From Brevundimonas alba (lineage in GTDB: Bacteria; Pseudomonadota; Alphaproteobacteria; Caulobacterales; Caulobacteraceae): a DNA stretch of 64,000 nt. Position numbers and translations under genes: made by a program. Positions 8,785 through 17,546 of the stretch are shown piece after piece. The notes under the pieces are model-generated. The model did not search any database. It was given only the letters and a program-made list of their open reading frames with translations, and was not told where the DNA came from. The stretch spans positions 1,497,501-1,561,500 of the forward strand of contig NZ_JAATJM010000001.1 in NCBI RefSeq assembly GCF_011927945.1. Reading direction: 5' to 3'. Each line of letters opens with the position of its first letter. Position 1 is the stretch's first letter.

Positions 8785-10035
8785 ATGGAGCGCGCCGCGA
8801 ACACCGAGGGAGAGACGCGGCAACCGTCGCCGGTCAGCCGCGTCTTCATGGGCCTGTACGCCTTGGCGCAGATCGGCGGCTTCATCGCCTTCGTGCCGAT
8901 GCTCAACATCCTGCTGCCGCTGAAAGCGGGGGCGATCGATCCGGCCGGCAAGGCCATTCTGCTCAGTCAGGTCAGTCTGTGGGGCGCGCTGGCGGCGGGC
9001 CTCGCCAATCTGGCCGCCGGGGCGCTGAGCGACGGCACGCGCGGGCGGTTCGGCCGGCGGCGGCCGTGGATCGTCGTCGGGACGCTGGCGGTCGTGGCCG
9101 CGCACGGACTGGTGTTCGCGGCGGATTCCATGGTCGCCCTGCTGGCAGGGTTCCTGCTGTTCCAGCTGACGGTGAACATCATGTTCGGGCCGCTGAACGC
9201 GATCCTGCCGGACATGGTGCCGGACCGGCAGAAGGGGCTGGTGTCGGCGCTGGCCGGACTGGCGCCGCCTGCCGCTGGTCTGTTCGCGGGGTTCGGCGTG
9301 GCGGTGCTGCTGACCGGACTGGGGAGCCGGTTCGGCGTCGTCGCCGCGGCCATCCTGCTGCTGATCCTGCCGTTCGCCCTCTGGGTGCGCGAGCCGAAGG
9401 CGGGATCGCCGGCGGGCGAGCGAGGGCCGCTGATCTCCTTCGTTGCGCTGCGGGACCACGACTATCTGATGGCCTTCCTGTCGCGCCTGTTCGTGCAGGT
9501 GACGATGACGCTGAACGTCCTCTATCTGCTGTTCTATCTGCAGGAGGTCGCCGTCTTCGGTGACCGGTTCGCGGGGCGATCGCCGGAGTCGATTCTCGGC
9601 TGGCTGCTGGCGGCGGGGACGCTGGCGGCGCTGGCGGCGGGGATGGCGGGGGGCGTGCTGTCGGACCGGCTGGGGCGGCGACGGGTGTTCGTCATGGCGG
9701 GCGGGCTGGCCATGGCGGCGGGCGCGGGGTTGATGGCGCTGGCGCCGGAATGGCCCGGTCCGCTGGCGGCGCAGATCCTGTTCGGGGCGGGGCTCGGCCT
9801 CTATTCGACCGTCGACATTGCGCTGGTGGCCGAGGTGCTGCCGGACCGGAACCGCGCCGGCCGCGACCTGGGTCTGATGAACGTGGCAATCACCGTGCCG
9901 CAGGTCATCGCGCCGCTGCTGGGGCTGTTGCTGCTGGCGGAGGCGGGGCGCGGCCTGCCATGGCTGTTCGCCGCGTCGAGCCTGTTCGGGTTGGCCGGCG
10001 CGCTGATCGTGATGCGGATCCGCCGGGTGCGCTGA
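8785..10035 (+). CDS. MFS sugar permease of the glucan locus
   Basis: Inner-membrane transporter of 416 residues with about 12 helices. It has the GALSDGTRGRFGRRRPWI loop characteristic of the GPH/SLC45-like sugar permeases, and a second SDRLGRRR loop between the halves. It lies 61 bp downstream of the GH3 gene on the same strand, which suggests co-transcription and import of glucose or short beta-glucosides released by GH3/GH5. Substrate is inferred from context only. Confidence 0.85.
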   Translation: MERAANTEGETRQPSPVSRVFMGLYALAQIGGFIAFVPMLNILLPLKAGAIDPAGKAILLSQVSLWGALAAGLANLAAGALSDGTRGRFGRRRPWIVVGTLAVVAAHGLVFAADSMVALLAGFLLFQLTVNIMFGPLNAILPDMVPDRQKGLVSALAGLAPPAAGLFAGFGVAVLLTGLGSRFGVVAAAILLLILPFALWVREPKAGSPAGERGPLISFVALRDHDYLMAFLSRLFVQVTMTLNVLYLLFYLQEVAVFGDRFAGRSPESILGWLLAAGTLAALAAGMAGGVLSDRLGRRRVFVMAGGLAMAAGAGLMALAPEWPGPLAAQILFGAGLGLYSTVDIALVAEVLPDRNRAGRDLGLMNVAITVPQVIAPLLGLLLLAEAGRGLPWLFAASSLFGLAGALIVMRIRRVR

Positions 10036-10044
10036 CGCCAGCCG

Positions 10045-11007
10045 TCAGTGATGCGCAGCGGGGTTCAGCGTGCGCAGCCGTTCGCGGACGAAATGGCCCG
10101 AGGGGCTGATCACGGCGTCGGTCCAGCCGCCGGTCCCGGAGGCGCCGGGCAGCAGGGCGGCCGAGGTTTCCTGCTTGTCCGTGATCGACCAGTTCAGGTC
10201 GCTGAGGCCGTGAGCCTGAACGAAGTCCCACCACAGCCGGGTCTCGGCCACGTCCATGGGGCCGTCGCCGGTCGCCGGGGTCGAGCCCCATTCGGTGACG
10301 AACAGGGCGGCGCCGAGGTCCATGGCCTTCTGCGCCTTGTCGCGCAGTTCCTGTCGGTGGGTGCCGGCGTAGAAATGCAGGGTGTAGGCGACGTTGTTGA
10401 AGGGCAGGGGATCGGCGGCGGCGATGTCGACGTCCTGCGACCAGGTGGGGGTGCCAGCGACGATCAGATTGTCGGGGTCGACGGCCCGGATGCCGGGGAT
10501 GACGGCCATATGGTAGGGCTTCACCACCTCGGCCCAGCCATGGATGTTCAGCGGCTCGTTGTAGGTCTCGTAGATCACGTTGGGGCGGTCGCCATATTTG
10601 GCGGCAATGCGGGCGAAGAAGGCGGCGGCTGCCTCGGGCTCCGGCAGGTGGGCGTGCCAATCGACGATGACGTAGATGCCCTCGGCGATCGTGGCGTCGA
10701 TCACCGCCTCGACCTTTGCGATCTCCCGCTCGGGATTGTCCATATAGCCGTCGTGGTGGACGGCCATGGCGGCGCGGACGACGGTGACGTTCCAGTCCGT
10801 CGCCAGCCAGTGGACGGCGTCGGCGTTGTAGAACTGGGGCTGCCACTGGCTCCAGAATAGGGACATGCCGTGGAGTGCGACCGGGTCGCCATGTTCGTCG
10901 ACGATGCGGGCGCCGTCGACGCGAAGGGCGCCGTGCCGCTCGACCGGCGTGTGGGCCAGCGCCGGGGTGGCGAAGAGCAACGTGAGGGCGAGGATCAGGC
11001 GGATCAT
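10045..11007 (-). CDS. GH5 endo-beta-glucanase (cellulase family), exported
   Basis: Secreted endoglucanase of 320 residues with a cleaved signal peptide (about residues 1-18, ATPALAH). Catalytic residues are recognisable: acid/base Glu151 in TYNEPLN and nucleophile Glu239 in FVTEWGS, plus His120 in VIVDWHAH and HFYAGTH before the nucleophile. The protein is only the catalytic TIM barrel, without a carbohydrate-binding module. Convergent with the MFS gene (10-bp gap), it is the last gene on the minus strand of the locus but has its own promoter with the LacI palindrome. It would cut internal beta-1,4 (or mixed) linkages to feed GH3. Confidence 0.93.
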   Translation of the reverse strand: MIRLILALTLLFATPALAHTPVERHGALRVDGARIVDEHGDPVALHGMSLFWSQWQPQFYNADAVHWLATDWNVTVVRAAMAVHHDGYMDNPEREIAKVEAVIDATIAEGIYVIVDWHAHLPEPEAAAAFFARIAAKYGDRPNVIYETYNEPLNIHGWAEVVKPYHMAVIPGIRAVDPDNLIVAGTPTWSQDVDIAAADPLPFNNVAYTLHFYAGTHRQELRDKAQKAMDLGAALFVTEWGSTPATGDGPMDVAETRLWWDFVQAHGLSDLNWSITDKQETSAALLPGASGTGGWTDAVISPSGHFVRERLRTLNPAAHH

Positions 11008-11025
11008 GGGCGTCTCCTGAGAGGC

Positions 11026-11054
11026 ACTAGAGCTTGGCCTGACAGCGCTGTCAA
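11026..11054 (-). promoter_or_regulatory. GH5 promoter with embedded LacI operator
   Basis: On the minus strand TTGACA (complement 11049-11054), a 17-bp spacer and TCTAGT (complement 11026-11031) form a near-ideal sigma-70 promoter 19 bp before the GH5 start codon. The palindrome TGACAGCGCTGTCA (11040-11053) covers the -35 box, as at the GH3 promoter. Confidence 0.82.
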
Positions 11055-11058
11055 ACGT

Positions 11059-12777
11059 TCAGGGTTCTGGCTGCCAGCCGACGTTGCCGCCGCCGTCATG
11101 AAGGTCGAAGGCGGGCTGGTGGCGGTCGACGGATGACCGAATTTCCTCGGCGGCGATGTTGCTGACCGACGCCTCTCCCGGGGCGCGGATCTGCAGGACG
11201 GAGGCGCCACCCGTGATCTGGCCGCCGTCGATGGTGAGGCCACGGATCGGCTTGCCGAGGACCATGAAGGCGGCGTCGGTGCTGTCGAGGATGGTGGTCT
11301 CCTCGATGCGAATGCGGGCTCCGGTGATCGGAGGGTCGAGGGCGTAGAGCCAGAGCGCGCCGACGCCGTGGTTCCAGACAGGGTCGATGGAGCCCGCGCG
11401 GGCTACGAGGTTGTCGCTCAGAAAGATGTTGCCTGCGAAGGCGGTGGCGTCGAAGCGGGCGCCGAGGTGCAGGCCTCCGCCGCGTGTCAGGGTGTCGGCG
11501 ACCAGGGTGTTCGAAACGGTGATGTCGCGGCCGCCGTAGATGGCGACGCCGTTGGCGAGGACCGGGGCGACGATGGTGTTGTCGCGGTAGACGATGTTCC
11601 GGTTCGGGGTTCGGTGCGACCAGGCGGCGAGGCCGTCGTCGCCGGTGTTGCGGACGAAGGACTGCTCGACGACCGCGTTTGTGACGCCACCGTGCAAGTT
11701 GAGGCCGTCGGCGGTCTGGTCGAGAATTCTCAGGCCGGTGACGGTCAGATCGGACATGGGGCCGTCGAGCCAGACGCCGACCTTGGTGTGCTGGATGAAG
11801 AGGTTGGAGAGGCGCGACCGGTTCAGCGCGCCGCCGACGCCGTTGAGCTGGGCGTGGTCGTCGCGATCCATCACCTCGCCGACGATGGCGAGGTCCTTCA
11901 GCACGACATCGTGGCTGCCGCCCGCCGCGGCCTTGCGGCCGTAGAGGCCGACGCCGTCGCCGAACAGGATGGAGCGCCAGGGACCGGCCCCGGCGAGAGT
12001 GACTTTGTCTATGGTGAGATGGCCCTCGACGCGGAAGCGGCCCTCGGGGAGCCAGACGGGGCGGCGGGAGCGGCGGCCTTGGTCGAGAGCGCGCTGGATG
12101 GCGACGCGGGACGAGGCGACGCCCGTCGGGTCGGCGCCGAAGTCGAGGACGGAGAGGTCGCCGGGCGGCGGGGTGTTCGCCGGCGGGACTAGCTCGAAGT
12201 CGGCGAGGTCGATGACGACCCAAGGCGCGGGACCGGTCTCGAAGACGAGTTCGACCCGGGCTCCGACGGGGGCGGGACGCTCCAGACGCAGGCGGGCGTG
12301 GTCGTAGAAATGATGCGCGCCGCCGGCCGCCGGATCGTTGGTGAAGGGGTAGTCGCCGTAGAACCAGCCGTAGCAGGGGGTGAGCGGGAGGCGGCCGGCG
12401 GGCTGTCCGTCGATGAGGACCGCCAGCGTCGTGTCGCCCGAGCGGCAGGGGGCGGCGTCGGGGACGCTGTAGCGGACCGTCAGGGCGTCGGCGGGCGCGT
12501 CGAGGATGAAGGCGACGGACTCGCCGGGTGCGTCGAGCCGGACGGCGCGGCGACCCGAGGCCTCGGCCGCCAGCGTTCCGAAGGTGCGGTCGGGACCGAT
12601 GATCTCGCCGTCGGTGAAGGCGGTCTCGGCCTCGTGCTCGGCGAAGGGGGCGCTCGCGCCGTGGCGGCCGACGACATCGAGCGGCAGGCCCGCCATGGTC
12701 CGGGCCTCGGTCTGGGCCGAGGCCGCCCCGGCGAGAAGCGTGGCGAGCAGGGCGGGCAGGAACAGAGGCGCCCTCAC
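11059..12777 (-). CDS. exported right-handed beta-helix protein, GH87-like/pectate-lyase superfamily
   Basis: Predicted secreted polysaccharide-active enzyme of 572 residues. The start is the GTG at complement 12777, overlapping the stop of the cupin gene as GTGA and placing a clean signal peptide (LPALLATLLAGAASA) at the N-terminus. Residues of about 30-200 form a beta-sandwich with YPFTNDP and HHFYDHARL stretches that I associate with GH87 mycodextranase/alpha-1,3-glucanase proteins. The rest starts with VLDFGADPTGVASS and is a parallel beta-helix with repeated short turns. GH87 is a tentative family call from memory of these motifs; an unclassified lyase is the alternative. It is translationally coupled to the cupin gene. 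Confidence 0.7.
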   Translation of the reverse strand: MRAPLFLPALLATLLAGAASAQTEARTMAGLPLDVVGRHGASAPFAEHEAETAFTDGEIIGPDRTFGTLAAEASGRRAVRLDAPGESVAFILDAPADALTVRYSVPDAAPCRSGDTTLAVLIDGQPAGRLPLTPCYGWFYGDYPFTNDPAAGGAHHFYDHARLRLERPAPVGARVELVFETGPAPWVVIDLADFELVPPANTPPPGDLSVLDFGADPTGVASSRVAIQRALDQGRRSRRPVWLPEGRFRVEGHLTIDKVTLAGAGPWRSILFGDGVGLYGRKAAAGGSHDVVLKDLAIVGEVMDRDDHAQLNGVGGALNRSRLSNLFIQHTKVGVWLDGPMSDLTVTGLRILDQTADGLNLHGGVTNAVVEQSFVRNTGDDGLAAWSHRTPNRNIVYRDNTIVAPVLANGVAIYGGRDITVSNTLVADTLTRGGGLHLGARFDATAFAGNIFLSDNLVARAGSIDPVWNHGVGALWLYALDPPITGARIRIEETTILDSTDAAFMVLGKPIRGLTIDGGQITGGASVLQIRAPGEASVSNIAAEEIRSSVDRHQPAFDLHDGGGNVGWQPEP

Positions 12778-13799
12778 GGCCGGCCGAGCGTCCGCGCCAG
12801 CGCCGTTCGCACCGCCTTGATGGTGGGGCCGTCGAGCCGACCCATGACGCCGCGGCGGGTCTCGGGAATGTGGTCGGCGGGGGCGCCGTTCCGCTCGAAG
12901 ACATGGTGGTCGAACATGATCCGCCACGCCTCGCGGTGCGCGGGGTGCAGGTCGCGGACGGCGAGCATGGCGTGCATCAGGGCGTCCACCGGACGGCCAC
13001 GCCCCTGGTCGGCGGGCGCCCACCAGTAGTTGACCAGCATGTTCATTCGCTCGGTCGAGCGGACGTGGTGCCACCACAGATAGGGGATGTAGAGGGCGTC
13101 GCCCGGTTCGAGGTCGACGGTCAGGCTGTGGTCGAGGGCGGTGCGGAAGCGGGGGAAGCGCTCGAAGTCGGGGGCGTCGAAATCGACCATGCTGACGGCG
13201 GGGCCGGCGGGGGTCAGCTCGAACGGACCCATGTAGAGATTGGCCACCTGATCGGGCGGGAACAGGGTGAAGCGGCGGCGGCCGGCGGCGACACAGGCGA
13301 TGTTCTCGGACGGGTCGTGATGGGCGGCGACGGTGACGGCGTTGCCGATCCAGACCCGGGGCTCGACGGCGTCGCCCAGCAGCGGCATCCGGTTCTCGCG
13401 CTCGAACTCCGGCATGTGCTCGCGGACCGGCACGGACTGGACGGCGAGGGAGGAGGGGGCCTCCTCGCGGGCGTATTCCAGCAGCAGATCCATCGCCGCG
13501 CCGACGCGGACGGGCCCTCGCCGGAAGTTGAAGCCGCTCAGATCGTCGTTGTAGTGGAAGCGGCCGCCGATGCCGGGAGGGCCGAACATGGCGTTGACGC
13601 TGGAGCCCCGGTCGAACTGTTTCATGTAGGCGGCGAGGGCTTCCGGCGACTCGCGGCCGGCCTGGACGACAGGCCAGCCGGCGACGAGGCCGCGGAACAC
13701 CACGGGCCGGGCTGCCGCCAGGATATGGTCCCGGAAGTGTTCCGAAGTCACGGAACCCATCTCGGCGACGCCGGCCGCCGTCAAACCCGGCTGGTTCAT
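12774..13799 (-). CDS. cupin-like JmjC-domain protein (putative Fe(II)/2-oxoglutarate hydroxylase)
   Basis: Cytoplasmic 341-residue member of the cupin-8/JmjC group, whose known members hydroxylate protein or small-molecule side chains with Fe(II) and 2-oxoglutarate. The HxD iron ligands are His160 and Asp162 in AAHHDPSEN; the distal His is in LWWHHVRS (244/245), after the DALYIPYLW turn. I chose the ATG at complement 13799, which has GGGGA upstream; an earlier in-frame ATG (complement 13874) has no ribosome site. It is the first gene of a minus-strand unit with the beta-helix gene. Such cupins often accompany TonB receptors and PF04820 genes in Caulobacterales (from memory). Substrate unknown. 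Confidence 0.85.
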   Translation of the reverse strand: MNQPGLTAAGVAEMGSVTSEHFRDHILAAARPVVFRGLVAGWPVVQAGRESPEALAAYMKQFDRGSSVNAMFGPPGIGGRFHYNDDLSGFNFRRGPVRVGAAMDLLLEYAREEAPSSLAVQSVPVREHMPEFERENRMPLLGDAVEPRVWIGNAVTVAAHHDPSENIACVAAGRRRFTLFPPDQVANLYMGPFELTPAGPAVSMVDFDAPDFERFPRFRTALDHSLTVDLEPGDALYIPYLWWHHVRSTERMNMLVNYWWAPADQGRGRPVDALMHAMLAVRDLHPAHREAWRIMFDHHVFERNGAPADHIPETRRGVMGRLDGPTIKAVRTALARTLGRP

Positions 13800-14213
13800 G
13801 TCAGCGTTCCCCGAGGTCAACTTCGATACTGGATAGCCGCGGCCGACACCTGACCGGACCCATGTTGTGTTCACTACGACACAGAAGAGCCGGATCGAAT
13901 GAGACTTTTGGGCCTGTTACATAAAGCTACTGGCGGGAATTGATCCGTACCGGTTAGGAATGTGGCAAGTTCGGGACACGCGGACAGGGGGAGGGGTTCA
14001 CAACGGTGAACCTGACAAACGCCGGATCGACCGGCCAAGTCGCCGACCTGCTGTCATCGTTGTCTGCTCATCGCCCTCCGGCGCGAGGCCTCGCAGAAGG
14101 TCCGTGGCGGGGGATTTCGTTCAAGTGCGTATCGGCCCCCTTCGGGGCTCTCGTGCCGGTCAAATTGACAGGGCTGTCATGGCCCACTCATCCGCTGTTG
14201 GGAGGCGGTAGGA
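13800..14213. promoter_or_regulatory. divergent control region between the cupin gene and the TonB receptor
   Basis: A 414-bp gap with no supported gene. It contains a perfect inverted repeat GGTTCAC-AACG-GTGAACC at 13995-14012, a small GCCCC/GGGGC hairpin near 14136-14150, and the LacI-type operator at 14165-14180 listed separately. A Shine-Dalgarno-like GGGAGG lies about 8 bases before the receptor ATG. Confidence 0.6.
14165..14180 (+). promoter_or_regulatory. LacI operator before the TonB receptor
   Basis: TTGACAGGGCTGTCAT is the same palindrome as at 6091 and 11040, with GG in place of GC at the centre and one end mismatch. It begins 49 bp before the receptor start, again with TTGACA as a possible -35 box; the matching -10 (near 14188) is weak. 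Confidence 0.72.
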
Positions 14214-17200
14214 ATGAAGACTTCACGCAAAGGCATGACGCCGGGGCTGCGCAACAGCGCGTCCATGGTGATCCTGGCGGCGGCAGCCGCGGCCGCCTTC
14301 GTCCCGTCGACCGCGCTGGCGCAGGATGCGCCCGCCCAGGACCCGAGCGAGGACGCCACCCAGGTCGACGAGGTTATCGTCACCGGCACCCGCAGGGCGC
14401 TGGAAACCTCGCAGGAGCTGCGGCGTAACGCCGACACGGTCGTGGATACGATCACCGCCACCGACATCGGGGCCTTCCCCGACAAGTCGGTCGCCGAGGC
14501 GCTGCAACGCGTGCCGGGCGTGACCGTCAACCGGTTCGCCGCCAGCGACGACACCTCCCACTTCGGGGCCGAGCCCTCGGGCGTTCTGGTCCGCGGCCTG
14601 CAGCAGGTGCGGTCCGAGTACAACGGCCGCGACACCTTCAGCGCCAACTCCTCGCGCGGGCTGAGCTGGGGCGACATCTCGCCCGAGCTGATGCAGGGCG
14701 TCGACACCTACAAGAACCAGACGGCGGAACTGATCGAGGGCGGCATCGCCGGCACGATCAACCTGCGCACCCGCGTGCCGTTCGATTCGCCCGGCCGGCT
14801 GATGCAGCTGTCCGCCAATGTGAACTACGGCGACATCTCCAAGGAATACACGCCGGAAGCCTCGGCCATCTTCTCGGATCGCTGGGTCACCGACATGGGT
14901 GAGTTCGGCTTCCTGGCCAACATCGCCTATTCGGACGTCACCACGAACTCGCAGACCATCCAGTACGGCCGGATGGGCATCTTCGAGGGCGTGTTCGGTC
15001 CGGGCACCCAGTACATCCCGTCCAGCGTCGGCTACCGCGACACTGAATACCAGCGCCAGCGCAACGGCCTGGCCTTCGCGGCGCAGTGGGAAAGCACCGA
15101 CGGCAAGCTGATGGCCACGGCCCAGTACAACCGTTCGGACTTCACCAACCAGTGGAGAGAGCGCGGCGTCATTGGCTACAACGCCGACATGTTCGCCCTG
15201 CCGACGGACTTCAGCTACTCCCCCGGCGGACCGCGGGCGCAGTGGATTCCGGTTCCGGCCCAGGGCACCCCGGGCTTCACCTTCGACTCCGACGGCAATT
15301 TCCAGAACGGCACGCTGGTCATCCAGCAGACCGACACCTTCTGGTGGGGCGCGTCCGACGCCGAGGCCACGCAGATCGCGGTCAACGATCAGGGCCAGAA
15401 CATGCTGGTGCCCTGCTATGCCTGGCAGGGGACCTGCACCAATCCGACCCGCGGCGGCGACATCAATGCGGTGACCCGGTACAACGAAACCAACAACCTG
15501 ACCGAGGACGCGGCGGTCAATCTGCGCTGGGCGATCAGCGACCGGCTGCGCGCCAATTTCGACGCCCAGTTCATCCACTCCGAGGTCGACAACTACGACA
15601 TCGAAGTGGGCCAGTATTCGTTCGGCAACATGACGCTGGACGCCAGCGGCGACCGGCCGGTGATGACCTTCTCGGCTCCGACCAATATCCGCCAGTCGGC
15701 CGGCGGTCTGAGCAACGCCAACAACTACCGCTACAACCACGCCATGGATCACCTCGAGGACAGCGAGGGTGACGAAGTCGCCCTCCGCGCGGACCTCGAA
15801 TACGACATCGACACCAACTGGCTGAACTCGTTGCGCGTCGGCGTCCGCTACGCCGACCGCGAGCAGGCCGTGAAGTACAGCGGCTATAACTGGGGCAACA
15901 TCACCAACAACTGGAACCTCGGCAGCGGCCAGGCGGCCTACTGGAACATCGACCGGACGGCGCCGAACGGAGCCTTCAATGGCTATCCGACCGGCCTGTA
16001 CGAGACGCGGGAACTGGGCGGCGGCTTCTTCGGCGGCGGCGCCAACCCCTATGTCTTCTTCGACATGGACCGGCTGGCCGCGCATGGCGCGGACCTGCTG
16101 AGCTACGACAACATCGGCGTCGGACAGGACCAGTGGCGGCCGATCTGCGATCGTCCGGGCGAGGTCGACGGATGCTTCCGCGCCAACGAACTGAACGATG
16201 TCGAGGAAGAGACGCAAGCGGCCTACGCCATGCTGCGCTTCGGCGGCGACAACGCGCTGCTGGGCGGCACGCCCGTGTCGGGCAACATCGGCTTCCGCTA
16301 CGTCGAGACCGAGAACACCAGCACCGGTTCGCTGTCCTATCCGGTCCCGTTCTCGCCCGGCACGCTGGCCTGTAATCCGGTGCCGCCGATCCCCGGCGTC
16401 CCGAGCACTCCGGGCAGCATCGGCTGCTATCTGTCGGCTGACGACATCGCCTTCAACTCGGGCGGCGGTCTGTTGAGCACGGCGGAGTCGAAGCACAGGA
16501 ACTGGCTGCCGAGCTTCAACATCAAGTTCGACATCCGCGAGGACTGGGTGCTGCGGTTCGCCGCGTCGCGCGCCATGGCCCGGCCGGACATCGGCCTGCT
16601 GAAGAACTACATCGAAATCTCGACCAGCCTGCCGGGCACCGATCCGACGGATCCGCGCTACGTCACCGGCGGCGGCGGGGTCATTACCGGGGTCAACCCG
16701 ACCTATACGGCCAACGCCTACAACCCGTATCTGGAGCCGACGACGGCCGACCAGTTCGACCTCGCCCTCGAGCACTATTTCGCCGAGGTCGGATCGCTGA
16801 CCTTCACGGCCTTCTACAAGACCTTCGACAACTACATCCAGTACGGCTCCTACGACCTGGACGTCACCAACAACGGGGTGACGCGGACGGTCCGGGTGCG
16901 CGGCCCGATGAACGGCGACGGCGCCAAGATCCGGGGTATCGAGGTCGCCTACCAGCGCTTCTTCGACTTCCTGCCCGGACCGTGGGCCGGGCTGGGGATG
17001 CAGGCGAACTACACCTACATCGACAACCAGGGCATCACGAACACCAACCTGAAGGTCGCCAGCGGCGGCGCGGACGGTCAGACGGCCCAGCCGGGCAGCG
17101 CCGGCACGGTGCTGACGGTCGACAAGCTCGAGGGCCTGTCCGATCACCAGTACAACCTGGTCGGCATGTACGAGTGGGGCCCCTGGGCCGCGCGTCTGGC

Positions 17201-17471
17201 CTACAACTGGCGCTCGGACTACCTCGTCACCGCGGTCGACTGCTGCGTCTATCTGCCGATCTGGCAGGAGGCCGCCGGCTTCCTCGACGGATCGATCCGC
17301 TACGCCGTCAACGACCGGCTGGAGCTGAGCCTGCAGGGCAGCAACCTGCTGAACACCGAGACGCGGCTGTTCCAGCAGGTCAACAACGCCTCGGAAGGCG
17401 GCACGCTGACGCCGAACGCCTGGCTGCAGTCGGACCGGCGCCTCGTGTTCGGGTTCCGCTTCCGCTACTGA
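14214..17471 (+). CDS. TonB-dependent receptor, Xanthomonas/Caulobacter type
   Basis: Outer-membrane active transporter of 1085 residues. A signal peptide (FVPSTALAQ) is followed by a TonB-box-like VDEVIVTGTR, a plug domain (TDIGAFPDKSVAEALQRVPGVTVNR, VRGLQQVRSEYNGR), a long 22-strand barrel and the aromatic C-terminal end FRFRY used by the BAM machinery. Length and the plug signature match the TonB-Xanth-Caul group that imports plant-derived carbohydrates. It has the third LacI operator at its promoter and is followed after 75 bp by three PF04820 genes, so it is probably the entry port for the glucan oligosaccharides cut by GH5. Substrate is inferred. Confidence 0.95.
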   Translation: MKTSRKGMTPGLRNSASMVILAAAAAAAFVPSTALAQDAPAQDPSEDATQVDEVIVTGTRRALETSQELRRNADTVVDTITATDIGAFPDKSVAEALQRVPGVTVNRFAASDDTSHFGAEPSGVLVRGLQQVRSEYNGRDTFSANSSRGLSWGDISPELMQGVDTYKNQTAELIEGGIAGTINLRTRVPFDSPGRLMQLSANVNYGDISKEYTPEASAIFSDRWVTDMGEFGFLANIAYSDVTTNSQTIQYGRMGIFEGVFGPGTQYIPSSVGYRDTEYQRQRNGLAFAAQWESTDGKLMATAQYNRSDFTNQWRERGVIGYNADMFALPTDFSYSPGGPRAQWIPVPAQGTPGFTFDSDGNFQNGTLVIQQTDTFWWGASDAEATQIAVNDQGQNMLVPCYAWQGTCTNPTRGGDINAVTRYNETNNLTEDAAVNLRWAISDRLRANFDAQFIHSEVDNYDIEVGQYSFGNMTLDASGDRPVMTFSAPTNIRQSAGGLSNANNYRYNHAMDHLEDSEGDEVALRADLEYDIDTNWLNSLRVGVRYADREQAVKYSGYNWGNITNNWNLGSGQAAYWNIDRTAPNGAFNGYPTGLYETRELGGGFFGGGANPYVFFDMDRLAAHGADLLSYDNIGVGQDQWRPICDRPGEVDGCFRANELNDVEEETQAAYAMLRFGGDNALLGGTPVSGNIGFRYVETENTSTGSLSYPVPFSPGTLACNPVPPIPGVPSTPGSIGCYLSADDIAFNSGGGLLSTAESKHRNWLPSFNIKFDIREDWVLRFAASRAMARPDIGLLKNYIEISTSLPGTDPTDPRYVTGGGGVITGVNPTYTANAYNPYLEPTTADQFDLALEHYFAEVGSLTFTAFYKTFDNYIQYGSYDLDVTNNGVTRTVRVRGPMNGDGAKIRGIEVAYQRFFDFLPGPWAGLGMQANYTYIDNQGITNTNLKVASGGADGQTAQPGSAGTVLTVDKLEGLSDHQYNLVGMYEWGPWAARLAYNWRSDYLVTAVDCCVYLPIWQEAAGFLDGSIRYAVNDRLELSLQGSNLLNTETRLFQQVNNASEGGTLTPNAWLQSDRRLVFGFRFRY

Positions 17472-17546
17472 CGATCAGAGCGCGGGAGGAGGGTGACAGC
17501 TCTCCTCCCGCGTCGCCTGTCGTGAATGTTCAGTGAGGACGCTGGT

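Noticed and set aside
14223-17147. 974-residue minus-strand open frame over the TonB receptor
   Set aside because: Antisense shadow; composition (Val/Asp/Arg repeats) is that of complement of receptor codons, no signal or motif.
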